This document shows, one piece after another, positions 38,263 through 46,314 of a DNA stretch of 64,000 nt; the stretch's first letter is position 1; each line of letters begins with the position of its first letter. Made by a program: the position numbers and the translations under genes. The DNA lies in contig NZ_LYVP01000024.1 of assembly GCF_001984065.1 (NCBI RefSeq), positions 1 to 64,000 of the forward strand, in the 5' to 3' direction. The DNA comes from Pseudomonas sp. KK4 (GTDB lineage Bacteria > Pseudomonadota > Gammaproteobacteria > Pseudomonadales > Pseudomonadaceae). The notes under the pieces are model-generated. The model saw only the letters and a program-made list of their open reading frames with translations, did no database searches and was not told where the DNA came from.

Positions 38263-39132
38263 TCAGCGGTGAGTGCCGAGGTCGCGAATTGTTTGCTTGA
38301 GGGTTTCGAAATCGTAATCCGACAGACCGACGTAATCGAGCACCAGAGGGCCGATGCTGTTCCATTCATGGTCCTCGGTCTGGTTGCCCAGCACCCGGTA
38401 GGACGCACAAATGTGTTCGGCCATCTTCAAAATGCCCAACAGGTTCTTCAGCGAACTGTTGCGCGAGGATTCATCGCTGAAGATCGCCAACGCATTGTGG
38501 TGATTGGCGATCGCGGCCGTGACGTGCTCCGGCAGGCGCCAGGACTTGGCCGTGTAGTAACCGACCACGGCATGGTTGGTGTTGTACACCTGGTTCTCGG
38601 TGTCCACCACCCGGCAATCGGGGCCGGCGTTGGCGTAAGCCTGCTCGAGCACCGTCATGTAGTCGGGAAATCGCTGGAGCATCAGCGGCACGCCGCAGTC
38701 GTGGAACAGGCCCAGGGCGTAGGCTTCGTCGCCGGCCTGGACGCCGATACGCTTGGCCAGGGTCAGGCAGGTCATCGCCACGTCCTGCGCGGTGTCCCAG
38801 AAACGGTTGAGGGTGACGATGGTCTCGTCGTTCATCTCGCCCTTGATCGACTGCGCATTGATCAGGTTGATGATCGAGCGACTGCCCAGCAGGTTCACCG
38901 CGCGCTGGATCGAGGCAATCTTGTTGCTCAGACCGTAATACGGCGAATTGACGATTTTCAGCAGGGCCCCGGACAGCCCCGGATCCTGGGAAATCAGCTT
39001 GGCGATCACTTCCAGATCCGGATCGGGCATGTACTGCTCCATCTGCAGATCCACCATGATCTGCGGTTGGGCAGGCACGCTGATGCCTTGCAGGGACTGT
39101 TGGATCTGTTCGGGCGTCAACTCTTGGGACAT
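38263..39132 (-). CDS. HDOD domain protein
   Basis: A 289-residue single HDOD domain protein. [37 protein letters not shown] (about residues 48-84) is the domain core, with [16 protein letters not shown] and [26 protein letters not shown] later. HDOD proteins are signalling relatives of HD hydrolases and often work in surface or c-di-GMP pathways, usually without catalytic activity. No kinase or receiver gene is adjacent. It lies upstream of mutM on the minus strand. Confidence 0.9.
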   Translation of the reverse strand: MSQELTPEQIQQSLQGISVPAQPQIMVDLQMEQYMPDPDLEVIAKLISQDPGLSGALLKIVNSPYYGLSNKIASIQRAVNLLGSRSIINLINAQSIKGEMNDETIVTLNRFWDTAQDVAMTCLTLAKRIGVQAGDEAYALGLFHDCGVPLMLQRFPDYMTVLEQAYANAGPDCRVVDTENQVYNTNHAVVGYYTAKSWRLPEHVTAAIANHHNALAIFSDESSRNSSLKNLLGILKMAEHICASYRVLGNQTEDHEWNSIGPLVLDYVGLSDYDFETLKQTIRDLGTHR

Positions 39133-39283
39133 AAGTACACACTCTGGGCCAGGCGCCGATTCTAGCTTCTAAAAGTTGGATCCGACATACCAGCGAGCAT
39201 TTGCGAGGAACTTTCATTAACGCGCCGGCTTCGGACTTTGTAACGCCCTAGGGCAATCAATCACAAAGTCAGGGAGCAGATCC

Positions 39284-39823
39284 ATGTCCTATTCACTCAA
39301 CGGCAAGCGCGTGGCAATGCTGGTCACCGATGGTTTCGAGCAAATCGAACTGACGGGCCCTAAAGAGGCGCTGGAACAGGCCGGCGCCCAGGTCGACATC
39401 CTTTCGGCCAAGGAAGGCCAGGTCAAAGGCTGGAACCACGACAAACCGGCCGATGACTTCACGGTCGACCGCACATTCCGCTCGGCCAGCGTCGATGAAT
39501 ACGACGCCGTGGTGCTGCCCGGCGGGGTGCAGAACGCCGACACCATCCGCATCGATCAGGACGCCCAGCACCTGGTCAGGATGGGCACCTCCGCCGGCAA
39601 ACCCATCGCCGTGATCTGCCACGGCGGCTGGCTGCTGGTATCCGCCGGGCTGGTCAACGGCAAAACCATGACCAGCTACAAGACCCTCAAGGATGACCTG
39701 GTGAACGCCGGTGCCCATTGGGTGGACAAGGAAGTGGTCACCGACGGCAAGCTGATCAGCAGCCGCCAGCCGGATGACATTCCGGCGTTCAATCGCGAGT
39801 TGATCGAGCTGTTGTCGGCGTAG
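39284..39823 (+). CDS. PfpI/DJ-1 family protein
   Basis: A 179-residue class I glutamine amidotransferase-like protein of the PfpI/YhbO branch. The nucleophile Cys is in PIAVICHGGWLLVSAG (about residue 107), and the acidic Glu in DGFEQIELTGPKEAL is near residue 19. Family members are reported as stress-protective deglycases or proteases; the exact activity is disputed. Its expression is probably monocistronic. Confidence 0.92.
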   Translation: MSYSLNGKRVAMLVTDGFEQIELTGPKEALEQAGAQVDILSAKEGQVKGWNHDKPADDFTVDRTFRSASVDEYDAVVLPGGVQNADTIRIDQDAQHLVRMGTSAGKPIAVICHGGWLLVSAGLVNGKTMTSYKTLKDDLVNAGAHWVDKEVVTDGKLISSRQPDDIPAFNRELIELLSA

Positions 39824-39835
39824 CCTTCAAAACCG

Positions 39836-39906
39836 CCTTCGCGAGCAAGCCCGCTCCCACACTGGACTGTGTTCCCCTGTAGGAGCGAGGCTTGCCCGCG
39901 ATGGGG
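39836..39906. repeat. Mixed REP pair (class I plus class II)
   Basis: CCTTCGCGAGCAAGCCCGCTCCCACA faces GTAGGAGCGAGGCTTGCCCGCGATGG. As at 34.2 kb the two arms come from different classes. Confidence 0.78.
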
Positions 39907-39954
39907 CCATCAACGTTTCATCGCCCTTCATCCCTGCCACCAGCCCCAACACGC

Positions 39955-39960
39955 TATACT
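39955..39960 (+). promoter_or_regulatory. Candidate -10 of the RlmI-like gene
   Basis: TATACT lies 27 nt before the ATG at 39987. I see no strong -35. Confidence 0.35.
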
Positions 39961-39986
39961 CCCGCTCTTTTTTCCGGAGCGACGTC

Positions 39987-41183
39987 ATGTCCCTGCCAAG
40001 CCTGCGCCTCAAAGCCAACGCCGACCGTCGTCTGCGCAACGGTCATTTGTGGGTCTACAGCAACGAAATCGATGTAGCCGCCACCCCTCTGCACGGTTTC
40101 AAGGCCGGCGATCAGGCGATCCTCGAAGCCGCCGGCGGCAAGCCGCTGGGCATCGTCGCCATGAGCCCGAACAACCTGATCTGCGCCCGTGTGCTGTCGC
40201 GCGACATCAAGCTGCCGCTGGACAAGTCACTGCTGGTGCACCGCCTGAACGTGGCCCTGTCGCTGCGCGATCGCCTGTTCGACAAGCCGTTCTATCGCCT
40301 GGTCTACGGCGATTCCGACCTGCTGCCGGGCCTGGTGGTCGACCGTTTCGGCGACATCCTGGTGGTGCAGATCGCTTCGGCGACCATGGAAGCCCACAAA
40401 GAAGACGTGATCGCGGCGCTGACCCAAGTGCTCAAGCCAAGCGGCATCCTGTTCAAGAACGACTCGGCAGCCCGTGACGCCGAAGGCCTCAACCGCTACG
40501 TCGAAACCGTGTTCGGCCTGGTGCCGGAGTGGGTGGCGCTGGAAGAGAACGGCGTGAAATTCGAAGCCCCGGTCATCCAGGGCCAGAAAACCGGCTGGTT
40601 CTACGACCACCGCATGAACCGCGCCCGCCTGGCCCCTTACGCCAAAGGCAAACGCGTGCTGGACCTGTACAGCTACATCGGCGGCTGGGGCGTGCAAGCC
40701 GCGGCATTCGGCGCCAGTGAAGTGTTCTGCGTGGACGCGTCGGCCTTCGCCCTCGACGGTGTCGAGCGCAACGCCGCGCTGAACGGCTTTGCCGAGAAAA
40801 TGACCTGCATCGAAGGCGACGTCTTCGAAGCGCTCAAAGAGCTCAAAGCCAGTGAAGAACGCTTCGACGTGATCGTGGCCGACCCGCCGGCGTTCATCAA
40901 ACGCAAGAAAGACATGAAAAACGGCGAAGGCGCCTACCGCCGCCTGAACGAGCAAGCCATGCGCCTGCTGACCAAGGACGGCATCCTGTTCAGCGCATCG
41001 TGCTCGATGCACCTGCCGGAAGACGACCTGCAAAACATCCTCCTGACCAGCGCCCGCCACCTGGACCGCAACATCCAGATGCTCGAACGCGGCGGCCAGG
41101 GCCCGGATCATCCGGTCCACCCAGCCATCGCCGAAACCCGCTACATCAAGAGCATCACCTGCCGGTTGCTGCCAAACAGCTAA
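39987..41183 (+). CDS. rlmI: RlmI-like 23S rRNA (cytosine-C5) methyltransferase
   Basis: A 398-residue protein with an N-terminal PUA domain (about residues 1-72: RLKANADRRLRNGHLWVYSNEI), a linker with ENGVKFEAPVIQGQKTGWFYDHR, and a C-terminal methyltransferase (VLDLYSYIGGWGVQAAAFGA SAM motif; VADPPAFIKRKKD; catalytic Cys in FSASCSMHL). E. coli RlmI methylates C1962 of 23S rRNA; the assignment here is by family. A GGAG site lies before the ATG. Confidence 0.88.
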   Translation: MSLPSLRLKANADRRLRNGHLWVYSNEIDVAATPLHGFKAGDQAILEAAGGKPLGIVAMSPNNLICARVLSRDIKLPLDKSLLVHRLNVALSLRDRLFDKPFYRLVYGDSDLLPGLVVDRFGDILVVQIASATMEAHKEDVIAALTQVLKPSGILFKNDSAARDAEGLNRYVETVFGLVPEWVALEENGVKFEAPVIQGQKTGWFYDHRMNRARLAPYAKGKRVLDLYSYIGGWGVQAAAFGASEVFCVDASAFALDGVERNAALNGFAEKMTCIEGDVFEALKELKASEERFDVIVADPPAFIKRKKDMKNGEGAYRRLNEQAMRLLTKDGILFSASCSMHLPEDDLQNILLTSARHLDRNIQMLERGGQGPDHPVHPAIAETRYIKSITCRLLPNS

Positions 41184-41196
41184 GCCACCTGCTCCC

Positions 41197-41296
41197 TGTA
41201 GGAGCGAGCACGCTCGCGATGGTCGCCAACGATAACGCTGGCAACCTGACACCCCGCAGCGCTCTCGGGTTCATCGCGAGCATGCTCGCTCCTACA
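41197..41296. repeat. REPIN, class II, left of the RAYT
   Basis: TGTAGGAGCGAGCACGCTCG and its inverse GCGAGCATGCTCGCTCCTACA flank a spacer CCAACGATAACGCTGGCAAC. The spacer matches the REPIN at 43230-43325 with only scattered differences. It lies 92 nt before the RAYT gene. Confidence 0.92.
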
Positions 41297-41359
41297 GAAA
41301 GCGACACATTTTGATTCTCTGTCATTACGACAACCTCCCCTGTGGCGTCTAACGTTTTC

Positions 41360-41380
41360 TCCTCCAACCACAGAGGAGGA
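41360..41380 (+). promoter_or_regulatory. Hairpin covering the RAYT ribosome-binding site
   Basis: TCCTCC (41360-41365) can pair with GGAGGA (41375-41380), the strong Shine-Dalgarno of the RAYT gene, across a 9-nt loop. This could keep translation of the transposase low. Inferred only from complementarity. Confidence 0.45.
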
Positions 41381-41387
41381 CAACGGA

Positions 41388-41846
41388 ATGTCCAGCACGC
41401 CACACGGCAACCACTTACGTACTGGCCGACACTCAGAAAATGGCCGCGTCTATCTGCTCACCGCAGTGACCCACGAGCGAAGCCCAGTCTTCAAGGACTG
41501 GCGGATGGGGCGCCTTCTCGTCCATGAATTCAGAAAAGCTCATGAAGCGGGCAATGCCACCTCTATCGCCTGGGTGGTCATGCCGGATCACTTTCACTGG
41601 CTGGTCGAATTGCACAACGGTGATTTGCCGAAGCTGATGCAAGCCACCAAAGCCCGAAGTGCTCGCGCCATCAACCTGAAGCGAGGTCAGCCGGACAGGC
41701 TATGGCAGAAAGGCTACTTCGACCGCGCCATGCGCAAGGAGGACGATCTGAAGCTGGCCGCTCGATACATCATCGCCAACCCCCTACGCGCCGGCCTCGT
41801 AGACCAGATCGGCGACTATCCACTCTGGGACGCCATGTGGCTCTAA
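41388..41846 (+). CDS. REP-associated tyrosine transposase (RAYT)
   Basis: A 152-residue Y1/HUH transposase of the IS200/IS605-related RAYT family. The HUH motif is HFH within VVMPDHFHWLVEL (about residues 66-68) and the catalytic Tyr is in LAARYIIANPLRAGLV (about residue 127). The conserved RLWQKGYFDRAMR is present. RAYTs nick and move REP/REPIN elements and are usually single-copy and vertically kept, unlike ordinary IS. Class II REPINs lie on both sides (41197-41296, 41860-41959), so class II is probably its substrate. A strong GGAGGA site lies 7 nt before the ATG. Confidence 0.95.
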   Translation: MSSTPHGNHLRTGRHSENGRVYLLTAVTHERSPVFKDWRMGRLLVHEFRKAHEAGNATSIAWVVMPDHFHWLVELHNGDLPKLMQATKARSARAINLKRGQPDRLWQKGYFDRAMRKEDDLKLAARYIIANPLRAGLVDQIGDYPLWDAMWL

Positions 41847-41859
41847 CCCCCACCCACCC

Positions 41860-41959
41860 TGTAGGAGCGAGCATGCTCGCGATGGAGGACCAGACACCGC
41901 GGGGTGTCTGGCGGCCAACGTTATCGTTGACGACCATCGCGAGCGAGCTCGCTCCTACA
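41860..41959. repeat. REPIN, class II, right of the RAYT
   Basis: TGTAGGAGCGAGCATGCTCG and CGCGAGCGAGCTCGCTCCTACA flank a spacer that is the reverse complement of the left REPIN spacer type (CAACGTTATCGTTGACG). The element is therefore inverted relative to its partner at 41197. Confidence 0.92.
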
Positions 41960-42053
41960 AAAAAATCAGAAAGATCCTGCACCAATCCACGTTGACTTCA
42001 TGCCTCGGCAATCCAATGCTCGGCCCTCTCTCACGGACCGAGCAGACTGAAAA

Positions 42054-43268
42054 ATGACGCAACGTGAAACGAGCAAAACCCCGACCCTTGTGCTGTTGAT
42101 GACAATGACCCTGCTGGGCGTCTTTCCACTTGATGTTGTGCTGCCGTCCTTCCCGGCGCTGGCTGAACACTTTCGCACTTCCCCATCCGACATCGCGCTA
42201 TCCGTCAGCCTGTTCGCTATCGGCCTGGCGCTGTCCGTCGTGCTTGTCGGGCCGCTGTCGGATTGGTGGGGGCGCAAAAACCTGTTGCTGATCGGTATCG
42301 CCATCACGATTGTCGGTGCAACGGGCTGCCTGCTGGCCCGCGAATACAGCGAGTTCCTGCTGTTTCGGATTATCCAGGCAGTGGGCTGCGGGTCCTTTGT
42401 GCTGTCACAGGCGTTGATTCAGGATTTGTTCGTCGGCAAGGAACAGCAGCGAATCAGGATCTGGATGACCACCGCCAGCGGCGTGTTCATTTCCCTATCG
42501 CCGCTGCTTGGAACCTGGCTGCAAATGCACCTGGGCTGGCAGGGCAGCTTCTATGTCTTTATCAGCTTGGCCGGGATTGTCTGGATGAAGGCCCGCGTCA
42601 TGCTCAAAGACATCCCGCGCAGCCGTGATGGGTTGCCGGGGCGCTGTTTCAGCGCCTATTGGCGGCTGTGCTCTGATCTACGTTTCATGGGTTATTGGCT
42701 TATTTCGGGCCTGGCGTTCGCCTGCCATTTTTCATTCATCGTCATCTCGCCCATCATTTTCATGGAGCGTCTCGCATTCTCGCCCTATGAATATGCCTGG
42801 GCATTGCTGCTGTATGGCGTGGCGTACGTGTTTGGCGGGATCGTTGCCAGCGCGCTGCATCGGCGTCTGTCGGCCAATTCGCAGATCGTTATCGGCCTGG
42901 TGCTGATCGCACTGTGCGGGTTGATCATGCTGTGGCTGGCGAATCAGTTCGGCCTCACGGCGGCGGCAGTCTTGGTCCCGATGCTCATTTGTACCGCCGG
43001 CACCACGATCGCCAGGCCTATCGCCAACTCCAAAGCCATGAGCCTCTATCCGCAGGATGCCGGTACGTCCTCCTCGGTCGGCGGCGTGATGATTTTCCTG
43101 TGCGGTGGCGTGATCAGTATGGTGATCAATCTCGCGTCCGAAGACCTGACCGCAGCCCTGTCCCTGTGCTTCCTGACCCTGAGTGCAACAGGCCTGGGGT
43201 TGAACGCGCTGATCAACCGCCGCGCCCCCTGTAGGAGCGAGCTCGCTCGCGATGGACGCCAACGATAA
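42054..43268 (+). CDS. MFS drug/metabolite exporter, Bcr/CflA type
   Basis: A 404-residue major facilitator protein with about 12 membrane helices. Helix 1 carries the Bcr/CflA-like DVVLPSFPALAEHF, and the loop 2-3 motif A is GPLSDWWGRKNLLLIG (about residues 64-79). It probably exports small molecules by proton antiport; the substrate is unknown. The last dozen codons (CRSELARDGRQR) and the stop are supplied by a REPIN, so the native C-terminus has been replaced or extended. An alternative is that the true ancestral stop was just upstream. Confidence 0.85.
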   Translation: MTQRETSKTPTLVLLMTMTLLGVFPLDVVLPSFPALAEHFRTSPSDIALSVSLFAIGLALSVVLVGPLSDWWGRKNLLLIGIAITIVGATGCLLAREYSEFLLFRIIQAVGCGSFVLSQALIQDLFVGKEQQRIRIWMTTASGVFISLSPLLGTWLQMHLGWQGSFYVFISLAGIVWMKARVMLKDIPRSRDGLPGRCFSAYWRLCSDLRFMGYWLISGLAFACHFSFIVISPIIFMERLAFSPYEYAWALLLYGVAYVFGGIVASALHRRLSANSQIVIGLVLIALCGLIMLWLANQFGLTAAAVLVPMLICTAGTTIARPIANSKAMSLYPQDAGTSSSVGGVMIFLCGGVISMVINLASEDLTAALSLCFLTLSATGLGLNALINRRAPCRSELARDGRQR

Positions 43269-43325
43269 CGCTGGAAACCTGACACCCCACAGTGTTCTCG
43301 AGTCCATCGCGAGCTCGCTCCTGCA
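43230..43325. repeat. REPIN, class II, overlapping the MFS C-terminus
   Basis: The left arm TGTAGGAGCGAGCTCGCTCG lies inside the MFS reading frame, and the spacer CCAACGATAACGCTGGAAAC contains the stop codon. The right arm is shortened (CATCGCGAGCTCGCTCCTGCA), lacking about four bases of the usual hairpin loop. Confidence 0.9.
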
Positions 43326-43566
43326 GGGTTGTGGCTTTCCGCACGTCTCGTGAACGCTTGCAGGCATTCCCTCCAGCCACCAGCCGTGTAGAATCGCGAC
43401 ATTCATCGCCAGTCATCCCCGGCGGGTTTATGAGCTCAAGCTGAAGCGCGCGGCGATCCCGCAAAGTTATCGGCAACTTCTGTACACACGGCCATTTCTG
43501 AGTGTTCCAGACGTCACTAGAAGCTCACTTCCCTTTTGATACCTGATTAGCCGCCCGGAGTGCTTC
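43269..43566. other. MFS-ilvD intergenic region
   Basis: This 298-nt gap holds the right half of the REPIN and then the ilvD leader (43330-43566). I see no clear promoter and no leader peptide rich in branched-chain codons that would suggest attenuation. Confidence 0.5.
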
Positions 43567-45408
43567 ATGCCTGATTACCGCTCGAAAACATCCACCCACG
43601 GCCGCAACATGGCCGGCGCCCGCGCACTGTGGCGCGCCACGGGGATGAAAGATGACGACTTCAAAAAGCCGATCATCGCCATTGCCAACTCCTTCACCCA
43701 GTTCGTACCGGGCCACGTCCACCTCAAGGACCTGGGCCAACTGGTCGCCCGCGAAATCGAACGCGCAGGCGGCGTAGCCAAAGAATTCAACACCATCGCC
43801 GTGGACGACGGCATCGCCATGGGTCACGACGGCATGCTCTATTCGCTGCCGAGCCGCGAGATCATCGCCGACTCCGTCGAGTACATGGTCAATGCCCACT
43901 GCGCCGACGCCATCGTCTGCATCTCCAACTGCGACAAGATCACCCCCGGCATGCTGATGGCCGCCTTGCGCCTGAACATCCCGGTGATCTTCGTGTCCGG
44001 CGGCCCGATGGAAGCCGGCAAGACCAAACTGGCCAGCCACGGCCTCGATCTGGTCGACGCCATGGTGATCGCCGCCGACTCCAGCGCTTCTGACGAGAAA
44101 GTCGCCGAGTACGAGCGCAGCGCCTGCCCGACCTGCGGTTCGTGCTCCGGCATGTTCACTGCCAACTCGATGAACTGCCTGGTCGAAGCCCTGGGCCTGG
44201 CCTTGCCGGGCAACGGTTCGACCCTGGCCACCCACAGCGACCGCGAGCAGTTGTTCCTGCAGGCCGGCCGCACCATCGTCGACCTGTGCAAGCGTTACTA
44301 CGGCGACAACGATGAGTCGGTGCTGCCGCGCAACATCGCCAACTTCAAGGCGTTCGAAAACGCCATGACCCTGGACATCGCCATGGGCGGTTCCACCAAC
44401 ACCATCCTGCACTTGCTGGCCGCCGCCCAGGAAGCCGAGATCGATTTCGACCTGCGCGACATCGACCGTCTTTCCCGTCACGTGCCGCAACTGTGCAAGG
44501 TCGCGCCGAACATCCAGAAGTACCACATGGAAGACGTGCACCGTGCCGGCGGGATCTTCAGCATCCTCGGCTCGCTGGCCCGTGGCGGCCTGCTGCACAC
44601 GCAGCTGCCGACCGTACACAGCCGCAGCATGGAAGAAGCCATCGCCAAGTGGGACATCACCCAGACCACCGACGAAGCGGTGCACCACTTCTTCAAGGCC
44701 GGCCCGGCAGGCATCCCGACGCAAACCGCGTTCAGCCAGTCGACCCGCTGGGAAACCCTGGACGACGACCGTGAAAACGGCTGCATCCGCAGTGTCGAGC
44801 ACGCGTATTCCAAAGAGGGCGGCCTGGCCGTGCTGTACGGCAACATCGCCCTGGACGGCTGCGTGGTGAAAACTGCCGGCGTCGATGAGTCGATCCACGT
44901 GTTCGAAGGCAACGCGAAGATCTTCGAGAGCCAGGACAGCGCGGTACGCGGCATCCTCGCCGACGAAGTGAAGGAAGGCGACATCGTCATCATTCGCTAC
45001 GAAGGTCCGAAAGGCGGCCCGGGCATGCAGGAAATGCTGTACCCGACCTCCTACCTGAAATCCAAGGGCCTGGGCAAAGCCTGCGCCCTGCTCACCGACG
45101 GCCGCTTCTCCGGCGGCACTTCGGGCCTGTCCATCGGCCACGCTTCGCCAGAAGCTGCGGCCGGCGGCGCGATCGGTCTGGTGCAGGACGGCGACAAAGT
45201 CCTGATCGACATTCCGAACCGCTCGATCAACCTGTTGATCAGCGACGCCGAACTGGCTGCCCGCCGCGTCGAGCAGGACAAGAAAGGCTGGAAACCGGTG
45301 GAAGTGCGTCCACGCAAAGTGACCACCGCCCTGAAAGCCTACGCCCTGCTGGCCACCAGCGCCGACAAGGGTGCGGTACGCAACAAGGCGATGCTGGACG
45401 GTCTGTAA
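43567..45408 (+). CDS. ilvD: Dihydroxy-acid dehydratase
   Basis: A 613-residue Fe-S dehydratase for the penultimate step of valine and isoleucine synthesis. Cluster Cys lie in [17 protein letters not shown] and [19 protein letters not shown]. Other landmarks are [15 protein letters not shown] and [22 protein letters not shown]. The length matches the long (E. coli-like) form. A strong terminator follows. Confidence 0.97.
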   Translation: MPDYRSKTSTHGRNMAGARALWRATGMKDDDFKKPIIAIANSFTQFVPGHVHLKDLGQLVAREIERAGGVAKEFNTIAVDDGIAMGHDGMLYSLPSREIIADSVEYMVNAHCADAIVCISNCDKITPGMLMAALRLNIPVIFVSGGPMEAGKTKLASHGLDLVDAMVIAADSSASDEKVAEYERSACPTCGSCSGMFTANSMNCLVEALGLALPGNGSTLATHSDREQLFLQAGRTIVDLCKRYYGDNDESVLPRNIANFKAFENAMTLDIAMGGSTNTILHLLAAAQEAEIDFDLRDIDRLSRHVPQLCKVAPNIQKYHMEDVHRAGGIFSILGSLARGGLLHTQLPTVHSRSMEEAIAKWDITQTTDEAVHHFFKAGPAGIPTQTAFSQSTRWETLDDDRENGCIRSVEHAYSKEGGLAVLYGNIALDGCVVKTAGVDESIHVFEGNAKIFESQDSAVRGILADEVKEGDIVIIRYEGPKGGPGMQEMLYPTSYLKSKGLGKACALLTDGRFSGGTSGLSIGHASPEAAAGGAIGLVQDGDKVLIDIPNRSINLLISDAELAARRVEQDKKGWKPVEVRPRKVTTALKAYALLATSADKGAVRNKAMLDGL

Positions 45409-45428
45409 GCCTTAACCGCCGCCCATAA

Positions 45429-45460
45429 AAATGCCCCGCCATGTGCGGGGCATTTTTTTG
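45429..45460. terminator. Bidirectional terminator between ilvD and the DUF3077 gene
   Basis: ATGCCCCGC and GCGGGGCAT form a perfect 9-bp stem (loop CATGT), with TTTTTTT on the plus side and TTTTT on the minus side. Confidence 0.94.
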
Positions 45461-45478
45461 CCTGATCAAAACTGCAGG

Positions 45479-45766
45479 TTATTGCTGCGGGTCGAGGTTA
45501 TCCAGCGCCTGATTCACTGCCAGCTCACCCAACATGATGATCTGCGCAATGCCCAGCATCGTGCTGCGCTGAGTGCCTTCCAGCAGCGCGGCGAAATCAC
45601 TGGTCATGACACTGGCCGAGGCGAGGGATTCGCAGGCGTGGACCAGCAGGGTTTCGGTATCGAGGTCGGGCGCGACCACAAATGTATGGCTGGGTTTGCG
45701 CGGGGTGGCGTTGACGCGGGCGTACAGGTCGTCGGTTTCCGGTGGATCGGGGGTGATTTTCAGCAT
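45479..45766 (-). CDS. DUF3077/DUF6124 family small protein
   Basis: A 95-residue protein beginning MLKITPDPPETDD and ending AVNQALDNLDPQQ. This is the layout of a small Pseudomonas-specific family (DUF3077/DUF6124) with a variable N-terminus and a conserved helical part (LLVHACESLASASVMTSDFAALLEG). No function is known. CAGGAGATTC gives a good ribosome-binding site for the ATG at 45766; a longer in-frame reading into the leader is open but is rejected. The leader upstream is heavily structured and may control it. Confidence 0.85.
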   Translation of the reverse strand: MLKITPDPPETDDLYARVNATPRKPSHTFVVAPDLDTETLLVHACESLASASVMTSDFAALLEGTQRSTMLGIAQIIMLGELAVNQALDNLDPQQ

Positions 45767-45769
45767 TGA

Positions 45770-46010
45770 TGAATCTCCTGGAATATAGGAGCCATCACCT
45801 TCGCTACCAAACGAAAGGTGGCGGCCATACGCAGGTTGGTAGACCGGTCCAGGAACCCGGCGCGTTCGAAAACGCCCCACGCATGACCACCATAAAGCAG
45901 AGACGAAAAAACCTGCCAACGGTGTAGCTACGCGCCTGGAAAATCCGGGCTACCAAACCCGATCGCTGATGAGCAGCGACCGGCAAACGATAGAAGCCGG
46001 CACCCAGGTG
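45770..46010 (-). promoter_or_regulatory. Candidate structured 5' leader RNA of the DUF3077 gene
   Basis: On the minus strand this stretch can fold into a series of hairpins. There is a 10-bp stem with one G-U (arms 45974-45983 and 45959-45968, loop CUCAU). A GCGUU-UUCG-AACGC stem with a UUCG tetraloop lies at 45862-45875. CGAAAGGTG/CACCTTCG (45812-45820 with 45796-45803) has one bulge, and CTACCAA/TTGGTAG overlaps it as an alternative. UCCU-AGGA (45787-45790 with 45776-45779) covers the Shine-Dalgarno. This suggests a regulatory RNA; it is not a class I can name. Confidence 0.55.
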
Positions 46011-46117
46011 CACAAGTCGGCGGATTCTGAAGTAGTCGTAGTCCGTTACGCAAGAATGTGCAGGTTCTGACTGTCAGAAAATGTCGATCACCCCTGAACC
46101 TTGATGCTATGTCGACT

Positions 46118-46220
46118 GGCCTCTTCGCGGGCAAGCCCGCTCCCACAGGGATCTTTGGTGTTTGCACAATCTGCGTTTCACCACAAAACCTGTGGGAGCG
46201 GGCTTGCCCGCGAAGAGGCC
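46118..46220. repeat. REPIN, class I (GCCCGCG variant)
   Basis: GGCCTCTTCGCGGGCAAGCCCGCTCCCACA and the exact inverse form arms of about 29 bp, among the longest here, across a 44-nt spacer. Both arms share the GGGC/GCCC variant. Confidence 0.92.
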
Positions 46221-46314
46221 GGCACATTCACCATCAAAGCTGTATGACGCCCTGCATTCCCGAGCAGGCTCGCACATTTATCCCGGTTCGCAGTGAGAGC
46301 GAGCCTGGTTTCGC

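Larger units (their letters stand above)
45767..46314. other. Gap between DUF3077 gene and pchP
   Basis: This 548-nt gap contains the structured leader (45770-46010), about 100 nt with no feature I recognise, and a class I REPIN at 46118-46220. Two minus-strand frames stay open through the leader, but I see no protein evidence. Confidence 0.6.

Noticed and set aside
41388..41846. Ordinary IS200/IS605 insertion sequence
   Set aside because: There are no IS ends and no tnpB. The protein length and flanking REPINs fit a RAYT.
41197..41959. CRISPR-like alternation of repeats around the RAYT
   Set aside because: The repeats are palindromic REP pairs in inverted orientation with related, not unique, spacers, and there are no cas genes.
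43525..45141. 538-codon open frame antisense to ilvD
   Set aside because: IlvD is unmistakable on the other strand, and the antisense product has no domain.
45767..45919. N-terminal extension of the DUF3077 protein
   Set aside because: The extension is in frame, but the ATG at 45766 has a good Shine-Dalgarno and gives the family start.
45804..46013. 69-codon frame (MHLGAGFYRLPVAAHQ...) upstream of the DUF3077 gene
   Set aside because: It lies in the hairpin-rich leader without a ribosome-binding site. The stop-free frame is better explained by RNA structure and base composition, though it would be worth checking codon conservation.
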